Of a stretch of DNA of 64,000 nt, positions 35,089 to 44,733 are shown one piece after another. Position numbers and translations under genes: made by a program. Within the stretch, counting starts at the first letter, position 1. Each line of letters begins with the position of its first letter. The stretch lies in contig NZ_PEEU01000001.1 in assembly GCF_002754195.1 (NCBI RefSeq), forward strand, positions 2,914,001 to 2,978,000, written 5' to 3'. The stretch is from Flavobacterium sp. 9. GTDB taxonomy: Bacteria > Bacteroidota > Bacteroidia > Flavobacteriales > Flavobacteriaceae. The notes below the pieces were generated by a model. It did no database searches, had not been told where the DNA came from, and worked only from the letters and a program-made list of their open reading frames with translations.

Positions 35089-35252
35089 AAGGTTCTAAGG
35101 TTCTGAGATACTAAGGTTCTAAGTTTTTGCCTTTCGTATCCTTGTATTGTTATTTTACCGCAAAGTTCGCTAAGATTTACGCAAAGGTTCGCAAAGCTTT
35201 GTCTTAAGTTTTCTTTGTGTGCTTTGCGTAAATCTTAGTGAACTTTGCGGTT
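35089..35252. repeat. Two adjacent intergenic repeats
   Basis: 35089-35123 holds AAGGTTCTAAGGTTCTGAGA and CTAAGGTTCTAAG. 35156-35252 is a CGCAAAG inverted repeat: ACCGCAAAGTTCGCTAAGAT on the left, AATCTTAGTGAACTTTGCGG on the right. The latter ends 9 nt before the end of the enoyl-CoA hydratase gene and may serve as its terminator. Confidence 0.7.
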
Positions 35253-35260
35253 AGAGAATA

Positions 35261-36043
35261 TTATTTTCCTGTAAATTCAGCTTTACGTTTTTCTAGAAAT
35301 GCTGTTGTCCCTTCTTTAAAATCTTGTGTTCCGAAGCATTTTCCGAATGATTTTATCTCGGTATCAAAACCGTTTTTGCCGTCTGTATAATTAGCATTAA
35401 TTGCTTTTATAGCTTTACCAATAGCAAAAGGAGCATTTTTGATGATTTTTTGCGCAATTCCGTTTGCAAATTCAAGAAGCTCCGCTTGAGGAACAACATG
35501 ATTTACAAGACCAAATTGTTTTGCTTCTTCGGCAGAAATCATCGCTGCTGTCATAATCATTTCCATTGCACGGCCTTTGCCTACTAATTGTGGCAAACGC
35601 TGCGTTCCTCCATAACCCGGAATCAATCCTAAAGTTACTTCCGGCAATCCCATTTTGGCATTATCTGATGCTACTCTAAAATGACAAGCCATCGCCAACT
35701 CTAATCCTCCGCCAAGTGCAAAACCATTTACGGCAGCAATTACAGGTTTCTTTAAATTTTCTATAAAATCAAAAAGTGACTCTTGTCCTTCTGCTGCTAA
35801 TTGTGCACCTTCGACAATTGTATAATTGGCAAATTCTGAAATATCGGCTCCAGCCACAAATGCTTTCTCGCCACTTCCGGTAATTATAATTACACGAACA
35901 TCATCATTTTTGCTTAATAATTTAACTGCTTTACTCAAGTCGCTAATCGTAGCTTTGTTTAAAGCATTTAGTTTTGTAGGACGATTAATTGTTACGGTTG
36001 CAATTTTTTCTTCAATCGAGATTAAAAGATTTTCGTAGTTCAT
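35261..36043 (-). CDS. Enoyl-CoA hydratase/isomerase (crotonase family)
   Basis: 260 residues from the Met of MNYENLLISIEEK, which fits the family; an in-frame Met 24 codons upstream lies inside the preceding gene. The oxyanion-hole segments are VAGADISEF and FALGGGLELAMAC, and PEVTLGLIPGYGGTQRLP is the region of the catalytic Glu pair. It hydrates 2-enoyl-CoA in fatty acid or amino acid degradation. It begins 10 nt after the histidine kinase stop and is likely cotranscribed, though no functional link is evident. Confidence 0.9.
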   Translation of the reverse strand: MNYENLLISIEEKIATVTINRPTKLNALNKATISDLSKAVKLLSKNDDVRVIIITGSGEKAFVAGADISEFANYTIVEGAQLAAEGQESLFDFIENLKKPVIAAVNGFALGGGLELAMACHFRVASDNAKMGLPEVTLGLIPGYGGTQRLPQLVGKGRAMEMIMTAAMISAEEAKQFGLVNHVVPQAELLEFANGIAQKIIKNAPFAIGKAIKAINANYTDGKNGFDTEIKSFGKCFGTQDFKEGTTAFLEKRKAEFTGK

Positions 36044-36053
36044 GACGTTGGTT

Positions 36054-37526
36054 TTATGAGTTTGTGATAGGCAAAGAAACTCTAAACGTAGTTCCTTTTC
36101 CGTAAGTTGATTCAAAGGTAATTGTTCCTTTGTAATTTTCTATGATGTTTTTTATAATTCCGAGTCCAAGCCCCATTCCACTGGTTTTTGTGGTGAATTT
36201 TGGTTCGAAGATTCGGCTGATATCTTGTTTTTGAATTCCAATTCCGTTGTCTTTTACGGCAATTTCCACATTATTATTCCTACGTTTTACAGTAACTAAA
36301 ATAGATTTATGAAACTGACTTTCCGGAATTGCCTGTGTTGCATTTTTAACCAAATTGGTAATTACGCGTATTAATTGGGTACGATCCATTTTTGAAATGA
36401 TTTCTTCTTCTTCACTTTCAAAAACAATATAATCTTCGTTGAAAATATCCAAAGCCAATTCCACAACTTCAACCACATTTAAGGTTTCATTTTGTTGTGC
36501 CGGCATCGAGGCAAAATTCGAAAATGCCGAAGCAACAGCGGTCATCGTATCAATTTGCTGAATTAAAGTTTCGGAATAATCGTTTAATTTCTGTTTTACA
36601 TCCGGAGCCGTTGGATCAAACTTACGCTGAAAACTCTGCACGGTTAACCTCATCGGCGTAAGCGGGTTTTTAATTTCGTGCGCTACTTGTTTCGCCATTT
36701 CGCGCCAAGCTTCTTCACGCTCACTTTGGGCAAGTTTTATAGCACTGGTTTCTAATTTATCCACCATTCCGTTATAAGCCTTTATCAGGAAGTTTACTTC
36801 TTTACTATTAGCTTCCAAAACGATTTTTTCGTTTTTCTGATCCAGATTGGTTTCTTCTAATCTGTCTGAAATGGTTTTTAGTGATTTTGTGATATATGTC
36901 GAAAGAAAATATGCCAATGCAAAAGCCACAACCAACATAAAAGAATACACCTGACTAAGACGAATCAGGAAAGTATTCAACTCATTATCATAATAACCGT
37001 CGTCTTCCAGATATGGAAGATTTAAGATTCCGAGTGGTTTGAATTTCTCGTCTTTTATCAAACTATAAGAAGATCGGTTTTTGACTCCGTCGATAGTTTT
37101 AATATCTACAAAACGTTTTTCGATTGAAGAACGCACTAATTTCAGAATATAATCCGGAACTGGCGGCGCTACTTTATCAACCGCAAAGGATTCTTTAGAA
37201 GATTTTAGCAATTTTCCATCAAGGCTGTATATATTGATTTCGATTTTGTGAATCTGTGCTAATTCGTGGATTTTGTCTTTAAAAATCAAATCCAAATTAG
37301 CCGTTTTTAGAGGATATGTTGTTGTCGAAAGCACATAATTAATGTGTTCTTTTACGGCATTTTCTTTTCGTTCAAGACGTTCCTGATGATATTCTTTAGC
37401 TTCATTCTTAAACTGAATAATCGAAATAGAAGCTAATAAAAAAGATGCCACAACAATCAATACAATCATCGAAAGGAATATCCTAACACGCAATGAAAGC
37501 ATCGACATTTTGAAGTTGTTAAACAT
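36054..37526 (-). CDS. Membrane sensor histidine kinase (NtrY-like)
   Basis: 490 residues. A membrane helix (about 13-35), a periplasmic sensor region (about 36-185), a second helix (about 190-210) and a HAMP linker are followed by the HisKA domain, with the phospho-acceptor His283 in QVAHEIKNPLTPMRL. The HATPase domain has NLVKNATQA, DNGIGI, FEPKFTTK and GMGLGLGI. The KNPLTPMRL form is typical of NtrY-like kinases. No response regulator gene is adjacent, so it is an orphan here and its signal is unknown. Confidence 0.92.
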   Translation of the reverse strand: MFNNFKMSMLSLRVRIFLSMIVLIVVASFLLASISIIQFKNEAKEYHQERLERKENAVKEHINYVLSTTTYPLKTANLDLIFKDKIHELAQIHKIEINIYSLDGKLLKSSKESFAVDKVAPPVPDYILKLVRSSIEKRFVDIKTIDGVKNRSSYSLIKDEKFKPLGILNLPYLEDDGYYDNELNTFLIRLSQVYSFMLVVAFALAYFLSTYITKSLKTISDRLEETNLDQKNEKIVLEANSKEVNFLIKAYNGMVDKLETSAIKLAQSEREEAWREMAKQVAHEIKNPLTPMRLTVQSFQRKFDPTAPDVKQKLNDYSETLIQQIDTMTAVASAFSNFASMPAQQNETLNVVEVVELALDIFNEDYIVFESEEEEIISKMDRTQLIRVITNLVKNATQAIPESQFHKSILVTVKRRNNNVEIAVKDNGIGIQKQDISRIFEPKFTTKTSGMGLGLGIIKNIIENYKGTITFESTYGKGTTFRVSLPITNS

Positions 37527-37538
37527 AGTTTTTTTTGT

Positions 37539-37603
37539 TTGTTTCAGGTTTCAGGTTTCAAGTTTCAGGTTTAGTCGCGATTTACAACCTAAAACTTGAA
37601 ACT
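37539..37603. repeat. GTTTCAGGTTTCAAGTTTCAGG repeat
   Basis: Tandem TTTCAGG/TTTCAAG units are followed by an inverted AACCTAAAACTTGAAAC. A second copy lies at 38075-38105 (TTTCTGGTTTCAGGTTTCAA). Confidence 0.6.
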
Positions 37604-37616
37604 ATTTTTCTTTCTC

Positions 37617-38018
37617 TCATTCTTTTATAGAATTTATGATTTCTTGAAGATCATCATTAAATTTATTTAGAACGACTTCTTTATTCAATTCTTGCGCATA
37701 CTCTGATTTAATACTACAAAATATTCTTCCTGAATCCTGATAAAAATCAAAAGATAATTTCTCTGAATCTGGGTTCATTCTATACAAAACAATCTCATTA
37801 TAAAATAAATTATCAGCATAGTTAATCGTTAAATTGTAAATGCCGGCTTCTTTTGGAAATACATTTTCAACTAATTGATTGTTCTTAAATATTGGATATA
37901 AATATACTTTCCAAGTTCCTTGACCTAAATTTATAGATAGTTTTTTACTATCTATATTCTTATCAAAAGATATTTTCACTTTCTCATTTTCAAATTTTGA
38001 TTGTGCAAATTGTGTCAT
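37617..38018 (-). CDS. Hypothetical protein
   Basis: 133 residues, no signal peptide and no membrane segment. Beta-strand-like pattern in the middle (GTWKVYLYPIF, IYNLTINYAD) and a helical C-terminus (FNDDLQEIINSIKE). No family recognised. It sits in a group of small minus-strand genes between the kinase and hemJ, separated from them by short repeats. Confidence 0.6.
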   Translation of the reverse strand: MTQFAQSKFENEKVKISFDKNIDSKKLSINLGQGTWKVYLYPIFKNNQLVENVFPKEAGIYNLTINYADNLFYNEIVLYRMNPDSEKLSFDFYQDSGRIFCSIKSEYAQELNKEVVLNKFNDDLQEIINSIKE

Positions 38019-38142
38019 TTATATTAAAATAAAAAATATTGAAAATATATTCTGCATAGGCTTTGTTTTGTTTGTTTCTGGTTTCAGGTTTCAAGTTTTA
38101 GGAATTGCCCCTTAAAACTAAAGTCTTCTTTCGAATATTATT

Positions 38143-38424
38143 TTAGTCAAAAATTAAATAACCAATTAATGATAATGCAGAAATTGGAATCCCGCTCCAC
38201 CATGCATATTTAATGTATTTGTATCTATCAATTCTTATATCCGTTTTTAATCCTTTTTTCCAAAATATATAACTAATTAGAAAAATAGGAGGTCCTAAAA
38301 AAAGATTCATAAAAAAAATCCAGGCACCGCAAACCATTGCAAAATATATACCCGTTAGGAAAGAAATCACAAAATAAACATCTGCTTTCTTAATTATTCT
38401 ATTTCTAAAATTTAATTTAATCAA
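38143..38424 (-). CDS. Small membrane protein, unknown function
   Basis: 93 residues with about three membrane segments (near 17-38, 40-55 and 72-91). A basic start (MIKLNFRNRIIKK) suggests the N-terminus is cytosolic. No known domain recognised. It precedes no gene with tight spacing; hemJ lies upstream. Confidence 0.55.
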   Translation of the reverse strand: MIKLNFRNRIIKKADVYFVISFLTGIYFAMVCGAWIFFMNLFLGPPIFLISYIFWKKGLKTDIRIDRYKYIKYAWWSGIPISALSLIGYLIFD

Positions 38425-38458
38425 ACTATCTGTTTATTGATTATACAAATACCGAAAG

Positions 38459-39001
38459 CTATTTTTTCTCTCTAATTCTTTTATAAAAACGGAAACCTAA
38501 CATAATGATAATCGAGAATAAAAAGATTCCGATTACACCGAAAATCCAGTTGATGGCACTTTTTACAATAATTATAAATACGACAGCAAATAATATAATG
38601 GTTGCACCTTCATTCCATAAACGCATAAAATTGTTAGTATATTTTACCTCATCATTCTGCAGCTGTTTAAATATTTGATGGCATTTTAAATGATATAAAT
38701 ACAATAAAAACACAAACCCGAATTTAACCTGCATAAAATCCAAATAGATCAAACCCGGATTTAAATATAATAATGAAAAAGCAAAAATACTCGCCAAAAT
38801 TGCTGACGGCCAAGTAATAATATACCACAAACGATAGGTCATAATTTTGTATTGCGCTTGTAGAATTTCCTTTTCAGGCGAAGGTTTTTCGTTGGCTTCA
38901 ATTTGATATACAAACAAACGCACAATATAAAACAACCCAGCGAACCAGGTTATTACAAAAATAAGATGCAGTGCTTTTAAGTAGTTATAATATTCCATCA
39001 T
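38459..39001 (-). CDS. hemJ: Protoporphyrinogen IX oxidase HemJ
   Basis: 180 residues with four or five membrane helices. The conserved His of YYNYLKALHLIFVITWFAGL near the N-terminus and the YRLWYIITWPSAI segment mark the HemJ (UPF0093) family. It oxidises protoporphyrinogen IX to protoporphyrin IX in the inner membrane, the step before ferrochelatase. hemH is encoded 40 nt upstream on the same strand, so the last two steps of haem synthesis are paired. No HemG or HemY gene is in the window. Confidence 0.88.
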   Translation of the reverse strand: MMEYYNYLKALHLIFVITWFAGLFYIVRLFVYQIEANEKPSPEKEILQAQYKIMTYRLWYIITWPSAILASIFAFSLLYLNPGLIYLDFMQVKFGFVFLLYLYHLKCHQIFKQLQNDEVKYTNNFMRLWNEGATIILFAVVFIIIVKSAINWIFGVIGIFLFSIIIMLGFRFYKRIREKK

Positions 39002-39041
39002 AAAGTCTTTGTTCTTTGCTCTTTCTTCTATTTTCTATTTT

Positions 39042-40058
39042 CTATTTTTTAGCCCAATCATTAATCCAATTTCCAACAGTTTCGCACCATTCGTCATCGT
39101 CATTCAAACACGGAATTGCCAAGAATTCTTCTCCTCCATTTGCTTCAAAATCTTCTTTGGCGCGCATTGCGATTTCTTCCAGAGTTTCTAAACAATCGGA
39201 AACAAAGGCAGGCGTAACAACCGCAAGATTCTTGATTCCTTTTGCAGGCATTTTGTCTATTTCAACATCAGTATAAGGTTCCAACCATTTATCGCCTGCT
39301 AAACGTGACTGAAAAGTCAGACTGTATTTATCGGCAGGAAGTCCTAATAATTTCACCACTTGTCTCGTTGTTTCATAACATTGGTGACGGTAACAGAAAT
39401 CATGTGCCGGTGAAGGTGTATTACAACAAGAACCATCGATTTTGCAATGTGATTTTGTCACATCGGTTTTGCGAATATGACGTTCCGGGATTCCGTGGTA
39501 AGAGAATAATAAATGATCATACTCAAAACCAACTAAATGTTTCTGAATTGAATCGGCCAAATTCTTGATATAATCCGGTTTGTTATAAAACGCAGGAACA
39601 TCGGTAAAAGTCATTTGAGGGAATTTCTTTTTACGGATTTCTTCTGCTTTCACTAAAATAGTCAAAGTCGAAGCCATTGCGTATTGCGGATATAACGGAA
39701 AAAGTAATACCTCTGTAACTCCTTTATCATGTAATTCCTGAAGTCCTTTTTCGATTGTCATACTTCCGTAACGCATTGCCAGCGAAACCGGAACATTTAC
39801 TAAAGGCTGTACTTTTTTCTGCATTCTTTCAGAAAGTACTACTAATGGAGAACCTTCATCCCACCAAATTTTAGCGTAAGCGTGAGCTGATTCTTCTGGT
39901 CTTTTTCTTAAAATAATTCCACGAACCAACAAAGCTCTCAATAAATACGGAACATCGATCACGTATTTATCCATTAAAAATTCGTCTAAATATGGTTTTA
40001 CATCTTTTGTAGTTGGACTTTCCGGAGATCCTAAGTTTACTAATAATACGCCTTTCAT
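39042..40058 (-). CDS. hemH: Ferrochelatase
   Basis: 338 residues. The catalytic His188 lies in LLFSYHGIPERH, and the conserved acidic helix is FVSDCLETLEEI. Inserts iron into protoporphyrin IX to make haem. Between residues 205 and 227 there are five cysteines (205, 211, 212, 222, 227), an internal Cys-rich insert like that described for some bacterial ferrochelatases with a [2Fe-2S] cluster. It is followed by hemJ. The AraC regulator and a small lipoprotein gene lie upstream on the same strand. Confidence 0.93.
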   Translation of the reverse strand: MKGVLLVNLGSPESPTTKDVKPYLDEFLMDKYVIDVPYLLRALLVRGIILRKRPEESAHAYAKIWWDEGSPLVVLSERMQKKVQPLVNVPVSLAMRYGSMTIEKGLQELHDKGVTEVLLFPLYPQYAMASTLTILVKAEEIRKKKFPQMTFTDVPAFYNKPDYIKNLADSIQKHLVGFEYDHLLFSYHGIPERHIRKTDVTKSHCKIDGSCCNTPSPAHDFCYRHQCYETTRQVVKLLGLPADKYSLTFQSRLAGDKWLEPYTDVEIDKMPAKGIKNLAVVTPAFVSDCLETLEEIAMRAKEDFEANGGEEFLAIPCLNDDDEWCETVGNWINDWAKK

Positions 40059-40070
40059 TATATTTTTCCT

Positions 40071-40102
40071 TGCTTTAGGCTTTAAGCTTTAGGCTTTAAG
40101 CA
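40071..40102. repeat. TTTAGGCTTTAAGC repeat
   Basis: Two tandem TTTAGGCTTTAAGC units lie just upstream of hemH. The same words occur inverted on both sides of a hairpin at 44647-44725. Confidence 0.55.
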
Positions 40103-40215
40103 TTTGTTTGTTTTTAAAAATTTCGTCAAAAGTAGAACTTGCAACTTTTTAGAAATATGATAAATGTTATTTTTTATTTATGTTCTGATATATAAAACTG
40201 ATGCTAAATTTTCAA

Positions 40216-40584
40216 TCAATTTAAGATTATACTATTTAACTCCTTCTCCATTTTTTCTTTCCAGCCTTTTCCGTTTCTCTCTTCAAGATAAATGTTTGTT
40301 ATTTTATAATATTCGCTAACGGCACTATCTAGTTCCTTATCATCTACCGTACATCCCAAGTTTTTTATAACCAAACCATACTTCTTGCGAATATTTATTC
40401 TTTTATTGTTTTCTAATAATTCTAATGAATCACGAGGCGGAAGTGGTAATCCAAAACCAAATAATTTCACATTATCAACTTTGATATCATGATATGCCTT
40501 GTTTTTAAATTCTACCAACAACGAACTATCTTCAGATTTACAACTCCATAAAGCGATTAAAGCAATCAAAATGCCCTTCTTCAT
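40216..40584 (-). CDS. Small lipoprotein, unknown function
   Basis: 122 residues with a lipoprotein signal (IALIALWSC, Cys15). The mature part has no recognised domain. It starts 2 nt after the stop codon of the AraC regulator and is therefore likely cotranscribed with it. Confidence 0.65.
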   Translation of the reverse strand: MKKGILIALIALWSCKSEDSSLLVEFKNKAYHDIKVDNVKLFGFGLPLPPRDSLELLENNKRINIRKKYGLVIKNLGCTVDDKELDSAVSEYYKITNIYLEERNGKGWKEKMEKELNSIILN

Positions 40585-40586
40585 TA

Positions 40587-41459
40587 TTATACATTAGTAT
40601 TAATCGACATTAGATATTTCTTTGGAGTCGTAGCAAATTTTTTCTTGAAAGCCGCAATAAAATGACTTCCTGTGCTGTAACCAATTTTCAACCCAACTTC
40701 GTTTACATTATAAGATCCGCTGTCTAATAGTTTTCGGGCGAAATCCATTTTATAATCAAATAGAAAACCATAAACCGTATCGCCGTAAATTTGTTTGAAA
40801 CCCATTTTGAGTTTCTTTAAATTCAAACCAATTTCATCTGCCAATTCTTGCAATCCCGGCGGTTCAGCCATATTTGCGATGATGATTTCTTTGGCTTTTC
40901 TTATTTTCAGAACGTTATCTTCATCAATCAAAAACGGACATTGTTCTGCGTTTGGATCCTCGGTTCTGTTAAAATATAAACTCAATAATTCATATCCTTT
41001 TCCTTTATAATAAAGGTTTTTTATCGATGGATGAAGGTTGTAATGAAACAGTTGACTTAACACAATAGCCATAGAAGGACTAATATTTCCTTCATTATAA
41101 TATTTTTTGTCCTTATTATCAGGACTTAAAAAAGTAATATAATCTGCTTCGGCAGAAAACAACGCGTGAAATTTCTTAATCGAAACAATTACAGAGATCA
41201 CCCACGAGTTTGGAGCCAACTCTAAATTAAGCGGCAATTCTTTCTGCGGATTATACAAAAGCAACGATTTTTCTTCTTTTAAATCTAAAGCATAACTGCC
41301 TTGATTGAATAAAAATTTAGCATTGCCTTTTATCCCGAAGTGGAACTGTATCAGACCACTACCTACTTCGTGCTGTCCAAAAAATGGTTCAGAACTATCG
41401 TTTTGAAAACGGATTAGCGTAAAGTCGTCTTCAATTTTTATAATTTCCTGAGAACTCAT
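40587..41459 (-). CDS. AraC-family transcriptional regulator
   Basis: 290 residues. The C-terminal 95 residues hold two helix-turn-helix motifs (GLQELADEIGLNLKKLKMGF and VNEVGLKIGYSTGSHFIAAF) followed by the TPKKYL end typical of AraC proteins. The N-terminal part is a cupin-like sensor and resembles PchR-type regulators that bind siderophore or metal ligands. It is divergent from hemA, so control of the haem operon is a reasonable inference. Confidence 0.88.
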   Translation of the reverse strand: MSSQEIIKIEDDFTLIRFQNDSSEPFFGQHEVGSGLIQFHFGIKGNAKFLFNQGSYALDLKEEKSLLLYNPQKELPLNLELAPNSWVISVIVSIKKFHALFSAEADYITFLSPDNKDKKYYNEGNISPSMAIVLSQLFHYNLHPSIKNLYYKGKGYELLSLYFNRTEDPNAEQCPFLIDEDNVLKIRKAKEIIIANMAEPPGLQELADEIGLNLKKLKMGFKQIYGDTVYGFLFDYKMDFARKLLDSGSYNVNEVGLKIGYSTGSHFIAAFKKKFATTPKKYLMSINTNV

Positions 41460-41631
41460 AGCGATATTTTTTTTAGATAAAAATCAAAGCTATCAGAGAA
41501 TGTTATTTAGAATCACTCTAAACAAATCAATTCAAACAACTTGATTTTGCTACAAAAATACTTCTTTTTGCATAAAAACAGACGTTTAGAAATAAAAAAA
41601 CATGTAGCGACACAAATAGTACTTTGAGCGT

Positions 41632-41639
41632 TACTTTTG
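41632..41639 (+). promoter_or_regulatory. -7 element of the hemA promoter
   Basis: TACTTTTG matches TAnnTTTG. Transcription would start near 41646, downstream of the in-frame ATG at 41624, which supports the hemA start at 41687. Confidence 0.6.
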
Positions 41640-41686
41640 TAAACACTATAATGATAATTTTGTTGCACTTTTATGAAAGTGAATTT

Positions 41687-42937
41687 ATGGAAAACAATAA
41701 CGTACCGAAACACCTATATTTTTACTCCGTTGGATTGAGTTATAAAAAAGCTGATGCTGAGGTCAGAGGTCAATTTAGTTTGGATGCAGTTGCCAAAACG
41801 CGTTTACTGGAACAAGCTAAAACAGAAGGAATAGAAAGCTTAATTGTCACTTCGACTTGCAACAGAACCGAGATCTATGGTTTTGCTGAACACCCTTTTC
41901 AATTAATAAAGCTAATTTGCGATAATAGCAATGGATCCGTGGATGCTTTTCAGAAAGTAGGATTCGTTTATAAAAATCAAGAAGCGATTAATCATTTATT
42001 TCGCGTAGGAACTGGTTTAGACAGTCAGATCTTAGGTGACTTTGAAATTATATCTCAAATAAAAACCAGTTTTGCACATTCAAAATCTTTAGGTTTAGCG
42101 AATGCTTTCTTAGAAAGATTAGTGAATGCAGTGATTCAGGCGAGCAAGAAAATCAAAAACGAAACTGAAATCAGTTCAGGCGCAACTTCGGTTTCTTTTG
42201 CATCAGTACAATACATTATAAAAAATGTAGAAGATATTGGTAATAAAAATATTTTACTTTTTGGAACAGGAAAAATCGGAAGAAATACTTGCGAAAATCT
42301 TGTAAAACATACTAAAAACGAACATATTACTTTAATAAACAGAACGAAAGACAAAGCTGAGAAATTAGCCGGAAAACTAAATCTGGTTGTTAAAGATTAT
42401 TCAGAATTGCATCTTGAACTTCAAAAAGCCGATGTTGTAGTTGTCGCTACAGGCGCACAAAACCCAACGGTTGACAAAGCAATTCTAAATCTAAAAAAAC
42501 CTTTATTGATTTTAGATTTGTCTATTCCAAAAAACGTACACGAAAACGTAGAGGATTTAGAAGGCGTAACTTTAATTCACATGGATTATTTGTCGCAATT
42601 GACAGATGAAACTCTTGAAAACAGAAAATTACACATTCCTGCTGCCGAAGCTATAATCGAAGAAGTAAAAGAGGAATTCGTTACCTGGACAAAAGGAAGA
42701 AAATTTGCTCCAACAATAAATGCTTTAAAAGAAAAACTAAACGAGATTAAAGTTTCGGAATTAGATTTTCAAAGCAGAAAAATTGCAGATTTTAATGAAG
42801 CTCAAGCTGAAATTATCAGTAACAGAATCATCCAGAAAATCACTACACATTTCGCAAATCATTTAAAAGACGACGATACCATGGTTGATGAAAGCATCGA
42901 ATGGATCGAAAAAGTCTTTAAGATAAAAGCATCTTAA
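41687..42937 (+). CDS. hemA: Glutamyl-tRNA reductase
   Basis: 416 residues from the Met of MENNNVPKHLYFY. The catalytic Cys58 is in VTSTCNRTEIYG, the NADPH fold is around LLFGTGKIGRNTCENL, and the C-terminal dimer helix is present. It reduces glutamyl-tRNA to glutamate-1-semialdehyde, the entry step of the C5 haem pathway. An upstream in-frame Met (41624) precedes the predicted transcription start. hemC, hemD and hemE follow on the same strand. hemL is not in the window. Confidence 0.94.
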   Translation: MENNNVPKHLYFYSVGLSYKKADAEVRGQFSLDAVAKTRLLEQAKTEGIESLIVTSTCNRTEIYGFAEHPFQLIKLICDNSNGSVDAFQKVGFVYKNQEAINHLFRVGTGLDSQILGDFEIISQIKTSFAHSKSLGLANAFLERLVNAVIQASKKIKNETEISSGATSVSFASVQYIIKNVEDIGNKNILLFGTGKIGRNTCENLVKHTKNEHITLINRTKDKAEKLAGKLNLVVKDYSELHLELQKADVVVVATGAQNPTVDKAILNLKKPLLILDLSIPKNVHENVEDLEGVTLIHMDYLSQLTDETLENRKLHIPAAEAIIEEVKEEFVTWTKGRKFAPTINALKEKLNEIKVSELDFQSRKIADFNEAQAEIISNRIIQKITTHFANHLKDDDTMVDESIEWIEKVFKIKAS

Positions 42938-43046
42938 AAATAAAATTTTAAACCATATAAGTTATTTAAGTTCATTTATAAAACTGCTGTTTTTACCCAA
43001 ACTTCTTAAATTTACTTAAATAACTTATATGGTGAAATTCAACAAA

Positions 43047-43970
43047 ATGGCAGAAAAAACAATCAGAATTGGAACTCGCGATAGCGAACTAGCACTTTGG
43101 CAAGCACATACTGTCGAGAAAAAACTGAATGACTTAGGTTATAAAACTTCAATTGTTGCGGTAAAATCTCAAGGCGATATTATTCTTGACAAACCTCTTT
43201 ATGAACTTGGCATTACAGGAATTTTTACAAAAACCTTAGATATTGCCATGATCAATGGTGACATTGATATTGCAGTGCATTCCATGAAAGATGTTCCAAC
43301 TGCTTTACCAAAAGGAATTGTACAAGCTGCGGTTTTAGAAAGAGCCAATGTTCTGGACATTTTAGTTCACAAAGGAAATCCTGATTTTGCAAATCCAAGT
43401 ACAATTGCTACTGGAAGTTTACGTCGTCAAGCGCAATGGTTCAACAAATATCCAAATCATACTGTTGTTGATTTACGTGGAAACGTAAACACTCGTATGC
43501 AAAAACTACAAGACAATAATTGGGATGGAGCTGTTTTTGCCGCTGCAGGTTTAGAGCGCATTAACTTAAAACCCGGAAATTATATAGATCTTGATTGGAT
43601 GATTCCAGCACCGGCACAAGGTGCAATGCTTGTTGTGGCAATGGAAAATGACAATTATACTTTAGACGCACTTTCGCAATTAAACCATATCGAAACTGAA
43701 ATTTGTACCTATATCGAACGTCAATTTCTAAGAACGCTGGAAGGCGGTTGTACCGCGCCAATCGGGGCTTTGGTTAATTATAATGAAGACGAAGACACTT
43801 TACATTTTCAAGGAGTTTTACTTTCTGTTGATGGAAAACAAAAACTAGAAGTAAACAAAACGGTTGACATTTCTGAATGGAAAAAACTAGGTTTCTTCGC
43901 TGCTCAGGAAATTCTGAACAATGGTGGAGCCGAATTGATGGCATCTATTAAAGAATCTTTAAAAAAATAA
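43047..43970 (+). CDS. hemC: Hydroxymethylbilane synthase (porphobilinogen deaminase)
   Basis: 307 residues from the Met of MAEKTIRIGTRDSELAL. The dipyrromethane cofactor Cys235 is in LEGGCTAPIGA, and the active-site segment AVHSMKDVPT is intact. It joins four porphobilinogens into hydroxymethylbilane. The next gene, hemD, starts directly after its stop codon without a gap. Confidence 0.94.
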   Translation: MAEKTIRIGTRDSELALWQAHTVEKKLNDLGYKTSIVAVKSQGDIILDKPLYELGITGIFTKTLDIAMINGDIDIAVHSMKDVPTALPKGIVQAAVLERANVLDILVHKGNPDFANPSTIATGSLRRQAQWFNKYPNHTVVDLRGNVNTRMQKLQDNNWDGAVFAAAGLERINLKPGNYIDLDWMIPAPAQGAMLVVAMENDNYTLDALSQLNHIETEICTYIERQFLRTLEGGCTAPIGALVNYNEDEDTLHFQGVLLSVDGKQKLEVNKTVDISEWKKLGFFAAQEILNNGGAELMASIKESLKK

Positions 43971-44636
43971 ATGAGTAAATCAATTCAAATATTATCTACA
44001 AAAAAGCTATCGGGCGAACAAAAACAAGCATTGGTAAAAGCCAATATTGAAGTTATCGAAGCTGACTTTATTCAAACTCAAAACAAACCTTTCGAATTAA
44101 AAGACCTCAACGAAAATCTGATTTTTACAAGTCAGAATGCCGTTCAAAGCATTTTATCAAATCCAAAAGTCGAAGAATTAAAAAGCAAAAATGTGTTTTG
44201 CGTTGGACTAAAAACCAAAATTCTTTTATCTGAAAGTGGATTTAATGTTGTGGCTTACACAGGTTACGCTTCTGATTTGGCTGAAATTATCACCTTAATT
44301 TACCGCAACGAAAGCTATACTTTTTTCAGTGGAAATCTTCGTAGAGAAACATTACCAAAAGCATTAAAAGACGCCGAAGTAAAATTTAATGAGATTCAGG
44401 TTTATGATACGTCATTGACACCTCAGAAAATAAAAAATGCAGTTGATGGAATCTTATTTTTCAGTCCTTCTGGCGTTGAAAGTTATTTGAAAGATAATAC
44501 TATAAAGAAAGAAACCTGTTTTTGCATTGGAGAAACCACTGCAGAAGCTTTACATAAAATTACAAAAAACATCATCATTGCAGATCAGCCAACAGTTGAA
44601 GACGTAATCGAAGATGTAATTACTGAATATAAATAA
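43971..44636 (+). CDS. hemD: Uroporphyrinogen-III synthase
   Basis: 221 residues, the usual length. The sequence is weakly conserved as in all HemD proteins, but it has FTSQNAVQSIL near residue 50 and FFSPSGVESYL near residue 160, the two-domain pattern of the family. Its position directly after hemC supports the call. It cyclises hydroxymethylbilane to uroporphyrinogen III. Confidence 0.9.
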   Translation: MSKSIQILSTKKLSGEQKQALVKANIEVIEADFIQTQNKPFELKDLNENLIFTSQNAVQSILSNPKVEELKSKNVFCVGLKTKILLSESGFNVVAYTGYASDLAEIITLIYRNESYTFFSGNLRRETLPKALKDAEVKFNEIQVYDTSLTPQKIKNAVDGILFFSPSGVESYLKDNTIKKETCFCIGETTAEALHKITKNIIIADQPTVEDVIEDVITEYK

Positions 44637-44646
44637 TTATAGCAAT

Positions 44647-44725
44647 ACGCTTTAGGCTTTAAGCCGTAAGCAGAAAAATTAAAGACAAACACCGCTTAAA
44701 GCCTAAAGCTTAAAGCCTAAAGCAA
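44647..44725. repeat. TTTAGGCTTTAAGC inverted repeat between hemD and hemE
   Basis: CTTTAGGCTTTAAGC at the left pairs with GCTTAAAGCCTAAAG at the right, forming a hairpin inside the operon that ends 8 nt before hemE. It may tune hemE expression. Confidence 0.65.
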
Positions 44726-44733
44726 TAAAAACA

